Shown here in pieces: positions 53,948 to 63,991 of a stretch of 64,000 nt of DNA. Made by a program: the position numbers and the translations under genes. Origin of the DNA: JAGPUQ01 sp963708735 (GTDB lineage: Bacteria > Pseudomonadota > Gammaproteobacteria > Pseudomonadales > Porticoccaceae). The stretch spans positions 70,806 through 134,805 of the forward strand of contig CAVPTW010000024.1 in the NCBI GenBank assembly GCA_963708735.1, written 5' to 3'. The first letter of the stretch is position 1, and every line of letters starts with the position of its first letter. The notes beneath the pieces were generated by a model that had not been told where the DNA came from, did no database searches, and worked only from the letters and a program-made list of their open reading frames with translations.

Positions 53948-54546
53948 TGACTCTGCCGCCGCCCGCCAGCTTCAATCCCGAGCTTTCCTCTGATCGCCTG
54001 CAGACCGTGTCTCAATGGTTGCTGGACGAGCTTTATGCGACCGAAGATGATCTGTCCCGTCCGACCGATAACGGCTATACCCGAGGTTGCACAACCTTCG
54101 GGAGACAGAGAAACCGGATCATTGCGGAAGTGCTATCGGCAAGGCACGCGTGGCTCGGCTTGCCGAACAGCAACAACGATCTGGTTTTCACCATTGGCGG
54201 GGTGCCCTGCCGGTTCAGTAACGACGATCCGTCGAACCCGTCGAAAGACGCGGTCCTGACAGTCAATCGCTACCAGATGGACTTCCTGGAATTCGCAACC
54301 GATAGCGAGCCCGCCCGCTTCTGCTTCATCATCGATCGAGGCCATGACGGCGCTGCCGAACCTCGGGTCGAGTTTCTCGGCTTTACGCCCAGCGGCGTGA
54401 TCGCCTGCCGTTGGGTGTCGAATGCCGTGCGTATCTTGCGAGTGGAAGGTCAGCAGACCTTGCCGCAACCCGTCGACGTGGCGAAGCCCCAGGTGGCGCC
54501 GAAGCGGCGCGACGAAGGCGATGCCGCCTCCGAAGCAGTGCGATGA
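53947..54546 (+). CDS. Unknown protein coupled to an XRE regulator
   Basis: 199-aa protein, not recognised. It is soluble with mixed alpha/beta character; FTIGGVPCRFSNDDPSNPSK near residue 80 and RFCFIIDRGHDGAAEPRVEF near 120 are the most distinctive parts, with a proline/charged tail. The ATG at 53947 directly follows the 33-bp repeats; an alternative ATG at 53872 would add MLAKKIDESKKLHENSVDEF and absorb the repeats into the protein. The stop overlaps the next start in an ATGA, so it and the XRE protein are translationally coupled. Confidence 0.7.
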   Translation: MTLPPPASFNPELSSDRLQTVSQWLLDELYATEDDLSRPTDNGYTRGCTTFGRQRNRIIAEVLSARHAWLGLPNSNNDLVFTIGGVPCRFSNDDPSNPSKDAVLTVNRYQMDFLEFATDSEPARFCFIIDRGHDGAAEPRVEFLGFTPSGVIACRWVSNAVRILRVEGQQTLPQPVDVAKPQVAPKRRDEGDAASEAVR

Positions 54547-54860
54547 GCGACTTCGTTGGAACCAACCTTCGGCTCATCCGCCTCTTCCACGACCTGTCGC
54601 TCACAGAGTTGGGGGAGCGGGTCGGGGTGTCGAAGCAGTTCCTCAGTCGTGTGGAAACCGGCGCCGAATCAGTTGCCGCTCCGCTTGAGAATTCGCTTGC
54701 CGAAGAACTGGATGTCCTGCCGGAGTTTTTCATCACCTCGATGAATCGATTGGATGAGCAGTGCATTCCGTCGGCAGCGACGAAAGGTGGTGGCGAAGTC
54801 GCGCGCGGAGGGAAATGCTCAAGCGCGGGGTGTGCGGATGAGCATGTGAACGCGCGCTAA
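54543..54860 (+). pseudogene. XRE-family regulator, probably ImmA/IrrE-fused, broken at its 3' side
   Basis: The first 75 residues are a good HTH_XRE domain (GTNLRLIRLFHDLSLTELGE then RVGVSKQFLSRVETG), followed by LAEELDVLPEFFITSMNRL as in proteins that carry an ImmA/IrrE-type metallopeptidase domain after the HTH. From about 54765 the frame loses sense. A different frame restores RRQRRKVVAKSRAEG, and another restores EMLKRG, before the sequence runs into the purine-rich stretch. So the natural protein was probably several hundred residues. Overlaps the upstream gene by 4 bp. Confidence 0.65.
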
Positions 54861-56401
<1,541 letters not shown>

Positions 56402-57904
56402 GTGGAGCAGCAACTCGACAAAGAAAAAGGAATGACTGCTTGGAGAGCGCGCGGCGACCGCTGTAGATGGTCGTGGAATCGGACGCGAAAGCAAGAGACT
56501 GCCGCAGCGACAGCAAAGCTCGCAGAACTCGAAGCGACACTGAACGCTGTCAGGGCCGAGGAGCAGAAGGCGCGGCAGAAAAAGGCCGACGCGGTCAAGG
56601 GTGCTGCCCATGTGACCCGCATTCTCCAGGCGATCAAGAACCACCAAAAGAGTCACGAACAGTTCATCTCAGAGTTGGATGGCATGCTCGGCGAGGTGAA
56701 CTCGACATTGACGGCGAGTGAGATTGTGTCGCTCACGGCCAACATAGCAGGGATCGAGCAACTGGGTCTTGCCTTCAAGAAGGAATCCGACGCGCAGGAC
56801 GTTCTTCTCTCCGGTGATGGTGGTACGAATCTGCCTCGACGTCGCGAAGCGGCTGAAGCCGCAATCAAGATTATTAAGAGCCAGCTTGGCGAGAAGCAGC
56901 GTCTGTTCCTGGTCTACAAGGAGAAATTGGCGCAGTGGGAGCGCGCCAAGGTGGAGTTGCAGGGCGACAAGGAAAAGAGTAACAGCATCGCCTGGTACAC
57001 CGCCGAAATAGAAGCGTTGGATGCCTTGCCGGCTCGGCGAGAACAGTTGAAGGTCACACGCCTTATCGTTGTTCGACGTCTGCATGAACAGATCGGCAAG
57101 GTTGTTGCTGAATACCGAACGCTCTATCAACCTGTGCAGGCCTTCGTGCAATCGACGGCAAGAATGGAAATGCCATTGCCGCTCGACTTCGACGTGCGAA
57201 TCGCGGAAGAAGGATTTCAGGAGCTATTCCTGGTGGGGCGTATCAACCGGCAGACCCGCGGTAGTTTCTCGGGGATCGACGAAAGCAATCTGCTCGTTCG
57301 ACGCATCCTTAAAGAGACCGACTTCATGAATGTGGACGCGGTCATCGCATTCGTCGACAAGATCGATGACATGCTGCATTTTGATCGGCGTGTCGCAAGC
57401 GTCAATCAGGCGGAGCTGTCGGTCGTGGATCAGTTGCGGAAGGGGAGCCGACCGGAGGAACTCTATGACCTCTTGTTTGGACTCGAATACTTGAAGCCGC
57501 AGTATTCGCTGACCTACGACAAACAGGAAATCAGTCAGCTATCCCCGGGTGAGCGCGGTCTGCTGTTGCTGGTGTTCTATCTGTTGGTGGATAAGGACGA
57601 CATTCCTCTGGTCATTGATCAACCGGAAGAAAATCTGGACAATCAGACTATCTACAAGATTCTCGTGACGTGCATCAAGACCGCCAAGCAGCGTCGGCAA
57701 GTCATCATGGTCACCCACAACCCGAACCTCGCGGTGGTATGCGATGCCGAGCAGATCATTTGCGCTACGTGCGACAAGGTGAACAAGCGCTTCTCATACG
57801 TGAGTGGCTCCATCGAGTCTCCGGAGATCAAGGCACGCGTCATCGAGATCCTTGAAGGTACGGAGCCGGCGTTCGTGAATCGAAAGAAGAAGTACGGGCT
57901 CTAG
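56402..57904 (+). pseudogene. TrlF-type AAA/ABC-like ATPase, C-terminal part
   Basis: 500-aa C-terminal piece of a TrlF-family ATPase; full-length members are about 900-1000 aa with an N-terminal PHP phosphoesterase domain and Walker A, both missing here. Visible parts are a coiled coil to about residue 210, then the ABC-like signature QLSPGERGLLLLVFYLLVDK near 380, Walker B IPLVIDQPEENLDNQTIY near 400 and the His switch QVIMVTHNPNLAVVCDAEQI near 433. TrlF proteins occur in bacterial defence islands. The upstream half falls in the disturbed sequence, so whether the real genome has an intact gene cannot be judged here. Confidence 0.75.
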
Positions 57905-58044
57905 TGGACTGTAATGATCGAACCGGGACCCGAGTAGCCCCGGAATGGGCTTCCAGCCCCGTTCGATAGTTGACGATTGATGTGGAAGAGTAGTCGCCAC
58001 GCAAACTGAGTGCATCTTCCGCGCCAGCAAAAGCACTCTATTTT

Positions 58045-58080
58045 TGACGGTATAAATGACGGTATAAATGACGGTAAAGA
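58045..58080 (+). repeat. Three 12-bp iterons, candidate integrase arm sites
   Basis: TGACGGTATAAA twice, then TGACGGTAAAGA, head to tail. TGACGGTA with the same 12-bp spacing occurs in both copies of the end repeat (51884/51896 and 58323/58335). Sites of this kind on both flanks of a core are typical arm-type sites of tyrosine integrases. Confidence 0.65.
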
Positions 58081-58140
58081 CCGATGCCTAACCTTGATAA
58101 AGCTAGTGTTCATGCGGGTTTCAAGGCCTCGGAAACAATT

Positions 58141-58509
58141 GAGTGGGAGTGACGGGCATCCGAAGCGGCAAGAGTTTATTCAGTACTATCAGGGGTTTGT
58201 TGGTTTTTGACGATTACTTCAGCCACATCGTCAATTGCGCGGATTTTCGGTAGTAAGCGATTGATGCCGAAAGGCTTTGTGCCTGTCACCTGTCGGCGGT
58301 TCGCGCGTGCAGCGTGAAGATTTGACGGTAAACCTGACGGTGGATTTGTTCTTGAAATCTCGGTGTCTGCATTTACCGTCGTATCCGTGTGGCTTCAGAC
58401 GGTAAAACCAAACAAGAGCGACATACAAACTAAAAACGCTTCGGCGAGCTTGTGTATCTCGTAGTGGCGTTCCGGTTCATATTTACTGCGCAGTAAATAT
58501 CGATGTTTT
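58141..58509 (+). repeat. Right copy of the guaA-end direct repeat
   Basis: Starts with the same GAGTGGGAGTGACG as the guaA tail and follows the left copy to just past the palindrome. Immediately upstream, codons for ASETIEWE then TGA would rebuild a guaA-like end, as expected when an element brings its own copy of the target gene tail. Confidence 0.85.
58479..58500. promoter_or_regulatory. 22-bp perfect palindrome, right copy
   Basis: Identical to 52075-52096. Here it lies 134 bp before the primase-helicase start and could regulate that operon. Confidence 0.6.
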
Positions 58510-58633
58510 TCGCTCAATTCGTCCCTCAAGGAGAAACGAACTGCGTGACAAATAGGATGTCAGGTGGAAAATTCGTATCCTTCCGGCATTCGAAATCTAT
58601 CGTCCTGGACAATGATCGCCGGGTACCGACTCC

Positions 58634-61054
58634 ATGATTGAGCGCGATCCCTTGCTGGAGTTGAAGGCTGAAAACGCCCGCTTGATCGCCCTGCTTGAAG
58701 CGAACGGCATTCAATGGCGCGCGCCACTGGAACCCGTGCCGCCAGCTTTGACGCTGGAGCCCTCACGGCTTTCCACGGACGAGAAGGTGGCGCTGTTTCG
58801 CCGGTTGTTCCGGGGACGCACGGATGTCTATCCGATCCGCTGGGAAGGCAAGACTTCGGCCAAGTCGGGCTACTCGCCGGCCTGCGCCAACGACAAATTT
58901 GCAAGGAGAGCAAATTTGCACAGCGAAGCTGCCCGGAGGGCGAGGGCCATGGATGGCCCGAGTGAATGGCGCACCGGTGTTTGCGAGAAGCCGCGCATCA
59001 AGTGCGGGGACTGTGGCAGCCGACTACTGATCCCGCTATCGGATGCCGTCCTGTACGACCATCTTGCCGGCAAGCACACCGTCGGCGTCTATCCTCTGCT
59101 GGAGGACGACACCTGTCATTTTCTTGCCATTGATTTCGACGAAGCCGAGTGGAAAGAAGATGCCCGGGCCTTCGTGCAATCCTGTACCGAACTCGGTGTC
59201 CCGGCGGCTCTCGAGATTTCACGATCCGGCAACGGGGCGCACGTCTGGGTGTTTTTCGCTGGCCGGGTGCCGGCGCGCGATGCCCGCCGTCTGGGCACGG
59301 CTATCATCAGCCATACCTGCTCGCGTACCCGGCAATTGAAGCTCGCGTCCTATGATCGCCTGTTCCCCAATCAGGACACGATGCCCAAGGGCGGTTTCGG
59401 CAACCTGATCGCCTTGCCGCTACAGAAAACACCCCGCGAAAACGGTTGCAGCGTATTCGTCGATATGGAACTGCGCCCGTTCGACGACCAATGGGCGTTC
59501 CTCGCTGCAATCCAGCCGATGGCGCCGCACGATATCGAGCCGACCATTCTGCGTGCTACCGGTGGCGTGCATCCACTGGATGTCACCTTCATCAACGAAG
59601 AAGAGTTGGCAAAGCCGTGGCAGCGTTCGATACCGGTGGCGAATAAATTGTCGGGGCCTTCCATGCCAGAGTCGCTTGCTGTGACGCTGGCCAATCTCAT
59701 CTACTTCGAGAAAGCACAGTTGCCACAGGCGCTGGCGAACCGCTTGATCCGCCTCGCCGCGTTCCAGAACCCGGAGTTCTACAAGGCACAGGCGATGCGG
59801 CTGTCGGTCTGGGATAAACCGCGCGTGATCGGCTGTGCCGAGAACTATCCGCAGCACATTGCCTTGCCGCGCGGTTGCCTGGATGCCGCGCGGGAGTTGT
59901 TGAGAGACAACGGCATCCGCTGCGAGCTGCGTGATGAGCGCTATGGTGGCGAGTCGCTGGAAGTCACCCTCGCCGGTCAGTTGCGCCCGGATCAGCAATC
60001 GGCGGTTGCGGAAATGCTGAGCCATGACGTCGGCGTGCTGTGTGCGCCTACCGCCTTCGGCAAGACGGTCGTCGCGGCAGCGATGATTGCCAACCGTGGT
60101 GTGAACACACTGGTGCTGGTACATCGCACGGAGTTGCTCAAACAGTGGCAGGAGCGTCTGCGGGCTTTTCTTTGCCTCGACAAGGGTGCGATCGGCACGA
60201 TCGGTGGCGGCAAGACCAGACCCACAGGGAAGATTGACATCGCGGTGATGCAGTCCCTGTCACGGCAGGGCGAAGTGAATCCGTTGGTCGAGAACTACGG
60301 TCATGTCATCGTGGATGAATGCCACCATGTCGGTGCGGTGTCATTCGACGCCATTCTGAAGCGCACCAAGGCGAAATACGTGCTCGGCCTCACCGCCACG
60401 CCGATCCGTCGCGACGGCCAGCAACCGATCATCTTTATGCAATGTGGACCCATTCGGCACACGGCGGCAAAACCTGCCGGTGCCCCGCACGACCTTGAGG
60501 TGGCGCCGTATTCGCTGCATGGGTGCATCGACCTGCTGCTCGAAGCAGGAATTCAGGATGTGTTCCGGCACCTCGCCAACGATCAGGGCCGAACAGCCGC
60601 CATTGCGAGCGAAATCGGACGCGCCTTCAACCAAGGTCGGAAGGTACTGGTGCTGACCGAGCGTACCGATCATCTCGAAGCCATTTCGGCGGCTTTGGCT
60701 GGAAAGATTCCAGGACTGCTCGTCCTGCACGGCCGGATGTCACGGAAGCAGCGAGCGGCACTGATTGGGCAACTCGAGGCTCTACCCTCGGAAGCGCCGC
60801 GCGTACTGCTCGCGACCGGCAAGCTGGTCGGGGAGGGGTTCGACCATCCACCGCTGGACACCCTGGTGCTGGCGATGCCGGTGTCGTGGAAGGGTACTTT
60901 GCAGCAGTATGCTGGCCGGCTGCACCGCGAGCATGCCAACAAGACCGACGTGCGGATCATCGATTTCGTGGACACGGGCCACCCGGCGCTGCTGCGGATG
61001 TGGGACAAGCGCCGACGCGGATACAAGGCCATGGGGTATCGAATCGGCGAATGA
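58634..61054 (+). CDS. TOTE-type archaeo-eukaryotic primase / SF2 helicase fusion
   Basis: 806-aa protein of a defence-linked family. Order: a short N-terminal coil; a Cys-rich segment (SPACAN ... GVCEKPRIKCGDCGSR); an AEP primase domain with HFLAIDFDEAEW (Asp167, Asp169) and SRSGNGAHVW (His203); then an SF2 helicase with Walker A CAPTAFGKTVVA near 473, DECHH near 558, LTATPIRRDG near 585 and QYAGRLHRE near 758. All primase and helicase residues I would check are present. Residues 87-110 are an insertion encoded by a 72-bp palindromic unit that splits the Cys-rich segment. ATG at 58634. The next gene starts 45 bp later. Confidence 0.88.
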   Translation: MIERDPLLELKAENARLIALLEANGIQWRAPLEPVPPALTLEPSRLSTDEKVALFRRLFRGRTDVYPIRWEGKTSAKSGYSPACANDKFARRANLHSEAARRARAMDGPSEWRTGVCEKPRIKCGDCGSRLLIPLSDAVLYDHLAGKHTVGVYPLLEDDTCHFLAIDFDEAEWKEDARAFVQSCTELGVPAALEISRSGNGAHVWVFFAGRVPARDARRLGTAIISHTCSRTRQLKLASYDRLFPNQDTMPKGGFGNLIALPLQKTPRENGCSVFVDMELRPFDDQWAFLAAIQPMAPHDIEPTILRATGGVHPLDVTFINEEELAKPWQRSIPVANKLSGPSMPESLAVTLANLIYFEKAQLPQALANRLIRLAAFQNPEFYKAQAMRLSVWDKPRVIGCAENYPQHIALPRGCLDAARELLRDNGIRCELRDERYGGESLEVTLAGQLRPDQQSAVAEMLSHDVGVLCAPTAFGKTVVAAAMIANRGVNTLVLVHRTELLKQWQERLRAFLCLDKGAIGTIGGGKTRPTGKIDIAVMQSLSRQGEVNPLVENYGHVIVDECHHVGAVSFDAILKRTKAKYVLGLTATPIRRDGQQPIIFMQCGPIRHTAAKPAGAPHDLEVAPYSLHGCIDLLLEAGIQDVFRHLANDQGRTAAIASEIGRAFNQGRKVLVLTERTDHLEAISAALAGKIPGLLVLHGRMSRKQRAALIGQLEALPSEAPRVLLATGKLVGEGFDHPPLDTLVLAMPVSWKGTLQQYAGRLHREHANKTDVRIIDFVDTGHPALLRMWDKRRRGYKAMGYRIGE
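58892..58963. repeat. 72-bp palindromic unit inserted in frame in the primase gene
   Basis: Exactly 24 codons between SPACAN and EWRTGVCEK. The DNA has CAAATTTGC / GCAAATTTG around AAGGAGA and, further on, GGGCCATGGATGGCCC, and it resembles dispersed palindromic (REP-like) units I recall from gammaproteobacterial intergenic DNA. The rest of the protein is intact, so it is tolerated or recent. Confidence 0.65.
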
Positions 61055-61099
61055 ATGCCATCGATCAGATCACATAGCCTTCACGGAAAGTGAATCGTG

Positions 61100-62266
61100 A
61101 TGAGTGAATACCAGTACTACGAATTCGTCGCCATCGACACGCCACTGACCCCGAAGCAGATGGCGGAACTGCGCGCGCGCTCGTCACGCGCCAGCATTAC
61201 TCCGACCAGCTTCGTCAATGATTACCAATGGGGCAATCTCAAGGGCGATCCCGCCGACTGGATGCGACGCTACTTTGATGCTCACGTCTATGTGGCCAAC
61301 TGGTGTACTTGTCTTCTGTACCTGCGCGTGCCGAAAAGTGCGTTCGATGCCGAGACCCTCCGCGCCTTCAAGACCAAAACCGTTTTTTCGGTTGAGCAGA
61401 CGAAGACGCATTGGCTGCTTGCCTGGGGGCTGGACGAGAGTGAGAACTACGATCGCTTCGCCGAAGAGGATGGGCGAGGCTGGATGGGCAGGCTGGCGCC
61501 ATTGCGTGACGAACTGCTGCGTGGCGACATGCGCCCGCTGTATCTCGGCTGGCTGGCCGGCGTGAGCGCTGGCGAAGTTGACGAAAAGGCCATTGAGCCC
61601 CAGCCGCCGCCCGGACTTTCCCGGCTGACCGCTACCCAGCAATCGCTGGCGGAATTTCTGAAAGTCGATGAGGATCTGCTGGCCGCCGCCGGACTCTCCG
61701 ACCCGCAAGGTTCAAAACCCGATAGCGAGAGCGACGCGGAACGGGATGTCTGGATCGCCGCGCTCCCTGCGGCTGAGAAAACCGCTGCGCTCAAACTGCT
61801 GTTGACCGGGCATGCGCAGCAGGCCGAGCGTAATCTGAAATTGCGTTTCCTGGCTTGGCAGCACCAACAACAGTCGGCTGCAAAACCACAAATGCGGCGG
61901 CGCACGGTCGCAGAGCTTTATAAGCTGGCGGCGTCTGTTGCCGAAACGAGAAAAAAGCAGGAAGCCGTGCGACGCAAAAAGGCTGAGGCCGAGCGGCGAG
62001 CCAAGCGGGAAACCTACCTGCGCACGCTGGCTGTCGACTTCGACCCGTACTGGCAGGCTGCCGACAAACTAGCCGAACGTGGTATCGCCTCTGCCTACGA
62101 CGAAGTAAAGCGCGCGCTCGTCGATCTATCCGAAGCCTATGTGCTTTGCGTGACCCGAACTGACTTCGACCAAAAATTGGTTCAGTTCATGGCCCGGCAT
62201 GGAAAGCGCGGCGCCTTGGTTCGGCGCCTCGCCGATGCGGGTCTCTGGAAGCAGCCTTCGCGATGA
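61100..62266 (+). CDS. Unknown protein downstream of the primase-helicase
   Basis: 388-aa protein that I cannot assign. The N-terminal 115 residues look like one globular domain (YYEFVAIDTPLTPKQMAELR, then ASITPTSFVNDYQWGNLKGD and FDAHVYVANWCTCLLYLRVP). Then comes a linker with LAPLRDELLRGDMRPLYLGW near 137, and a basic helical region (ETRKKQEAVRRKKAEAERRA) near 290, probably a coiled coil that could touch nucleic acid. No membrane or signal sequence. ATG at 61100 is one codon after a GTG. The stop overlaps the next start. I recall similar hypothetical genes in variable regions but no function. Confidence 0.8.
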   Translation: MSEYQYYEFVAIDTPLTPKQMAELRARSSRASITPTSFVNDYQWGNLKGDPADWMRRYFDAHVYVANWCTCLLYLRVPKSAFDAETLRAFKTKTVFSVEQTKTHWLLAWGLDESENYDRFAEEDGRGWMGRLAPLRDELLRGDMRPLYLGWLAGVSAGEVDEKAIEPQPPPGLSRLTATQQSLAEFLKVDEDLLAAAGLSDPQGSKPDSESDAERDVWIAALPAAEKTAALKLLLTGHAQQAERNLKLRFLAWQHQQQSAAKPQMRRRTVAELYKLAASVAETRKKQEAVRRKKAEAERRAKRETYLRTLAVDFDPYWQAADKLAERGIASAYDEVKRALVDLSEAYVLCVTRTDFDQKLVQFMARHGKRGALVRRLADAGLWKQPSR

Positions 62267-62601
62267 TGAAAACGAAAACGAAAAAGACGACGAAGTTCAC
62301 CGCAAAATACCTGGATAAACTCATCGAGGAAGCGACCACGGACGCCTACAACGAATCGGAGCAGGCTGGCGGGTTTTTCGCCATGATCGAGGAGAATCTC
62401 TCCCTTCCATTCACGACCCAGGTGCTTGGGCAGGAGGTGGCGGTGGGCAAGGTCGATATCACCAGCCGCGACCAAATCGTCGCTATCTGCGTGCATGGAA
62501 AATCAACGCAGACAATCCCGATCCTCGATCTGCCGATGCCCGATCCGCCGCCAGAGGGCGCGGAATGGATAGCCGCTTACCGCCGCTGGTGCGGGAATTG
62601 A
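62263..62601 (+). CDS. CcbP-like small acidic protein
   Basis: 112-aa protein. After a Lys/Thr-rich leader, EEATTDAYNESEQAGGFFAM near residue 22 and IEENLSLPFTTQVLG, and later TIPILDLPMPDPPPEGAEWI near 85, resemble the CcbP calcium-binding family of cyanobacteria and its many bacterial relatives. Calcium binding here is inferred from family only. The ATG at 62263 overlaps the previous stop by 4 bp, so it is translated with the 388-aa protein. It is convergent with higBA. Confidence 0.7.
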   Translation: MMKTKTKKTTKFTAKYLDKLIEEATTDAYNESEQAGGFFAMIEENLSLPFTTQVLGQEVAVGKVDITSRDQIVAICVHGKSTQTIPILDLPMPDPPPEGAEWIAAYRRWCGN

Positions 62602-62626
62602 TGGAAGTGGTCAGTCGTTCAGCGCG

Positions 62627-62959
62627 TCAACCGACGGCCAGCTTGACTGGCTTGCCGACGCGGCTGAGCATTTCCACCAGCGTGTCGATGGTGAACTTGG
62701 CCGTTTTCTTGTTCACCACGTCGGATACGCGCGGACGCGAAACCATCAGGATCTCGGCCGCTTCGGCTTGCTTCAGGTGATGCTCGGCAATCCAGGTGGA
62801 CAGCTCGTCCATCAACTGCTGCTTCAGCAATTGGGTGTCGTTGATCTGTTTGCGGGAGGCTGCCTGCAAGCGCTTGGCCTCGGCGGGCGCGAAGCCCAGC
62901 TCCAGGAAGAGGTTCGCTCCCGGCTTCGTTACATGGTGGATTTCGGTGTCGATCTTCAT
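62627..62959 (-). CDS. higA: HigA-type antitoxin (XRE)
   Basis: 110-aa antitoxin with an HTH_XRE domain in its second half (LKQAEAAEILMVSRPRVSDV then VNKKTAKFTIDTLVEML) and a 40-residue N-terminal part. This shape matches HigA-2-type antitoxins that follow their toxin gene. The start ATG overlaps the toxin stop by 4 bp (ATGA). It should bind the palindrome upstream of higB and autorepress. Confidence 0.9.
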   Translation of the reverse strand: MKIDTEIHHVTKPGANLFLELGFAPAEAKRLQAASRKQINDTQLLKQQLMDELSTWIAEHHLKQAEAAEILMVSRPRVSDVVNKKTAKFTIDTLVEMLSRVGKPVKLAVG

Positions 62960-63303
62960 TTCCGTGCCTTTCTCGCGTTGACCACGGCGCGATAGCGCGC
63001 CTCGGCAATACCCTTGTCCTGCTTGCTGGTCGCCTGAGTCTTCTTCTGGAAGCAGTGCAGGACATACACGGCTTCCTCGAACTTGGCGACATACATCACC
63101 CGGTAGATGCCGCTGGCCTCCCGGATGCGGATTTCCTTGGTGCCGGCCCCGACATCATCGAACGGCTTCCAGTCGTCCGGATCCAAACCAACTTGGATCT
63201 TGGCCAACTGGAAACCAGCGGAGCGACGTGGGTCGTCCGGGAATGCCAACAAGTCGTCGTAGGCGGAACCCATCCAGCGAATCTCTTTTTCGTCACTCAT
63301 CAT
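62956..63303 (-). CDS. higB: HigB-type toxin (RelE/ParE superfamily)
   Basis: 115-aa toxin, phage Gp49-like/HigB family. IRWMGSAYDDLLAFPDDPRR near residue 8, VGAGTKEIRIREASGIYRVM near 51 and EEAVYVLHCFQKKTQATSKQ near 76 hold the fold and basic residues expected of a ribosome-dependent mRNA interferase. Toxin first, antitoxin second is the HigBA order. Two ATGs (63303 and 63300) are possible. Confidence 0.9.
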   Translation of the reverse strand: MMSDEKEIRWMGSAYDDLLAFPDDPRRSAGFQLAKIQVGLDPDDWKPFDDVGAGTKEIRIREASGIYRVMYVAKFEEAVYVLHCFQKKTQATSKQDKGIAEARYRAVVNARKARK

Positions 63304-63309
63304 TTCACT

Positions 63310-63327
63310 TTGTATAAAATTTTATAC
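63310..63327. promoter_or_regulatory. 18-bp perfect palindrome, candidate HigA operator
   Basis: TGTATAAAA and its complement TTTTATACA, 7 bases upstream of the higB start and overlapping where promoter and ribosome-site sequence should lie. Its TATAAA core could double as a -10. Confidence 0.65.
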
Positions 63328-63517
63328 ACATCGAGAACGGAAGTCAAACGCGTCAAGCGGGGTACGTATTGGGCCGGTGCTCCGGCAATCGCATCGTCCA
63401 TCGTATGCTGTCACAGTCAATCGCAGTACCGCGCATCCTTTAGCGCGAACGTACCATCCGTAAAAATAAGTGGGGCGACTTGGCTTGGCTGACGTGCAGT
63501 ATCAAGGTAGATTTGGT

Positions 63518-63991
63518 TTATGGCTTGAGCACCAGCAGCCCGTCGGGCGAGCGGGACACCCAGGCTCGGGTGCTGCCAGTGGGTAGTTGTGCGGGATCCA
63601 GCTTTGCGGCCCAGGGCAGGGAGAGTTCGCGCCCAAATTGCAGGCACAGACGCACCGTCTTGATACTGGAGCAGCGCTGCAGCAATTCGCGCAGTACATC
63701 GGCGCGCAGGCCATAGGCACTCTCGGCGAATTCGCGCGCCTCCTGTAGTGGCTGACGCACGCCCACCTCGCTGAGCACTTCCAGCAGCGCGCGCTCGGGT
63801 GTCGAGACTCGGGGCGCGCCGCTACGCTTTTCAAACGGTCCGGCATGAAGCGGGTCGGCCTGTGTGCCGATTTTATTGATGCTATTTTGGAGGCTTGGCA
63901 AGATCGGCATCGCTTGCCTGCTTTGGACTATTTTTATTTCTAGTCTTTTATTTGCCAATTGGTTTGTTAACGTTTCGCCGAAGATGGCCTT
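63518..63991 (-). pseudogene. AbiEi-type antitoxin, C-terminal remnant
   Basis: About 146 residues from a TTG at 63958; an in-frame TAA at 63992-63994 blocks anything longer. VSTPERALLEVLSEVGVRQP and LRADVLRELLQRCSSIKTVR then LPWAAKLDPAQLPTGSTRAW are typical of the C-terminal domain of longer type IV TA AbiEi antitoxins. The expected N-terminal winged helix is absent, and the 40 residues before VSTPERA do not look like the family. Probably a decayed gene; the upstream part may lie beyond the window in another frame. No partner toxin is visible to its left. Confidence 0.6.

Larger units (their letters stand above)
57905..58633. other. Junction region between elements 1 and 2
   Basis: 729 bp without a gene. 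It holds three tandem 12-bp TGACGGTA motifs (58045-58080), a second guaA tail (58141), the right copy of the end repeat with its palindrome, and the leader of the primase-helicase gene. Short frames in it are remnants of the repeat. Confidence 0.75.

Noticed and set aside
58045..58080. Possible CRISPR array
   Set aside because: Units are 12 bp, directly adjacent and without spacers, and the same motif occurs at the element ends.
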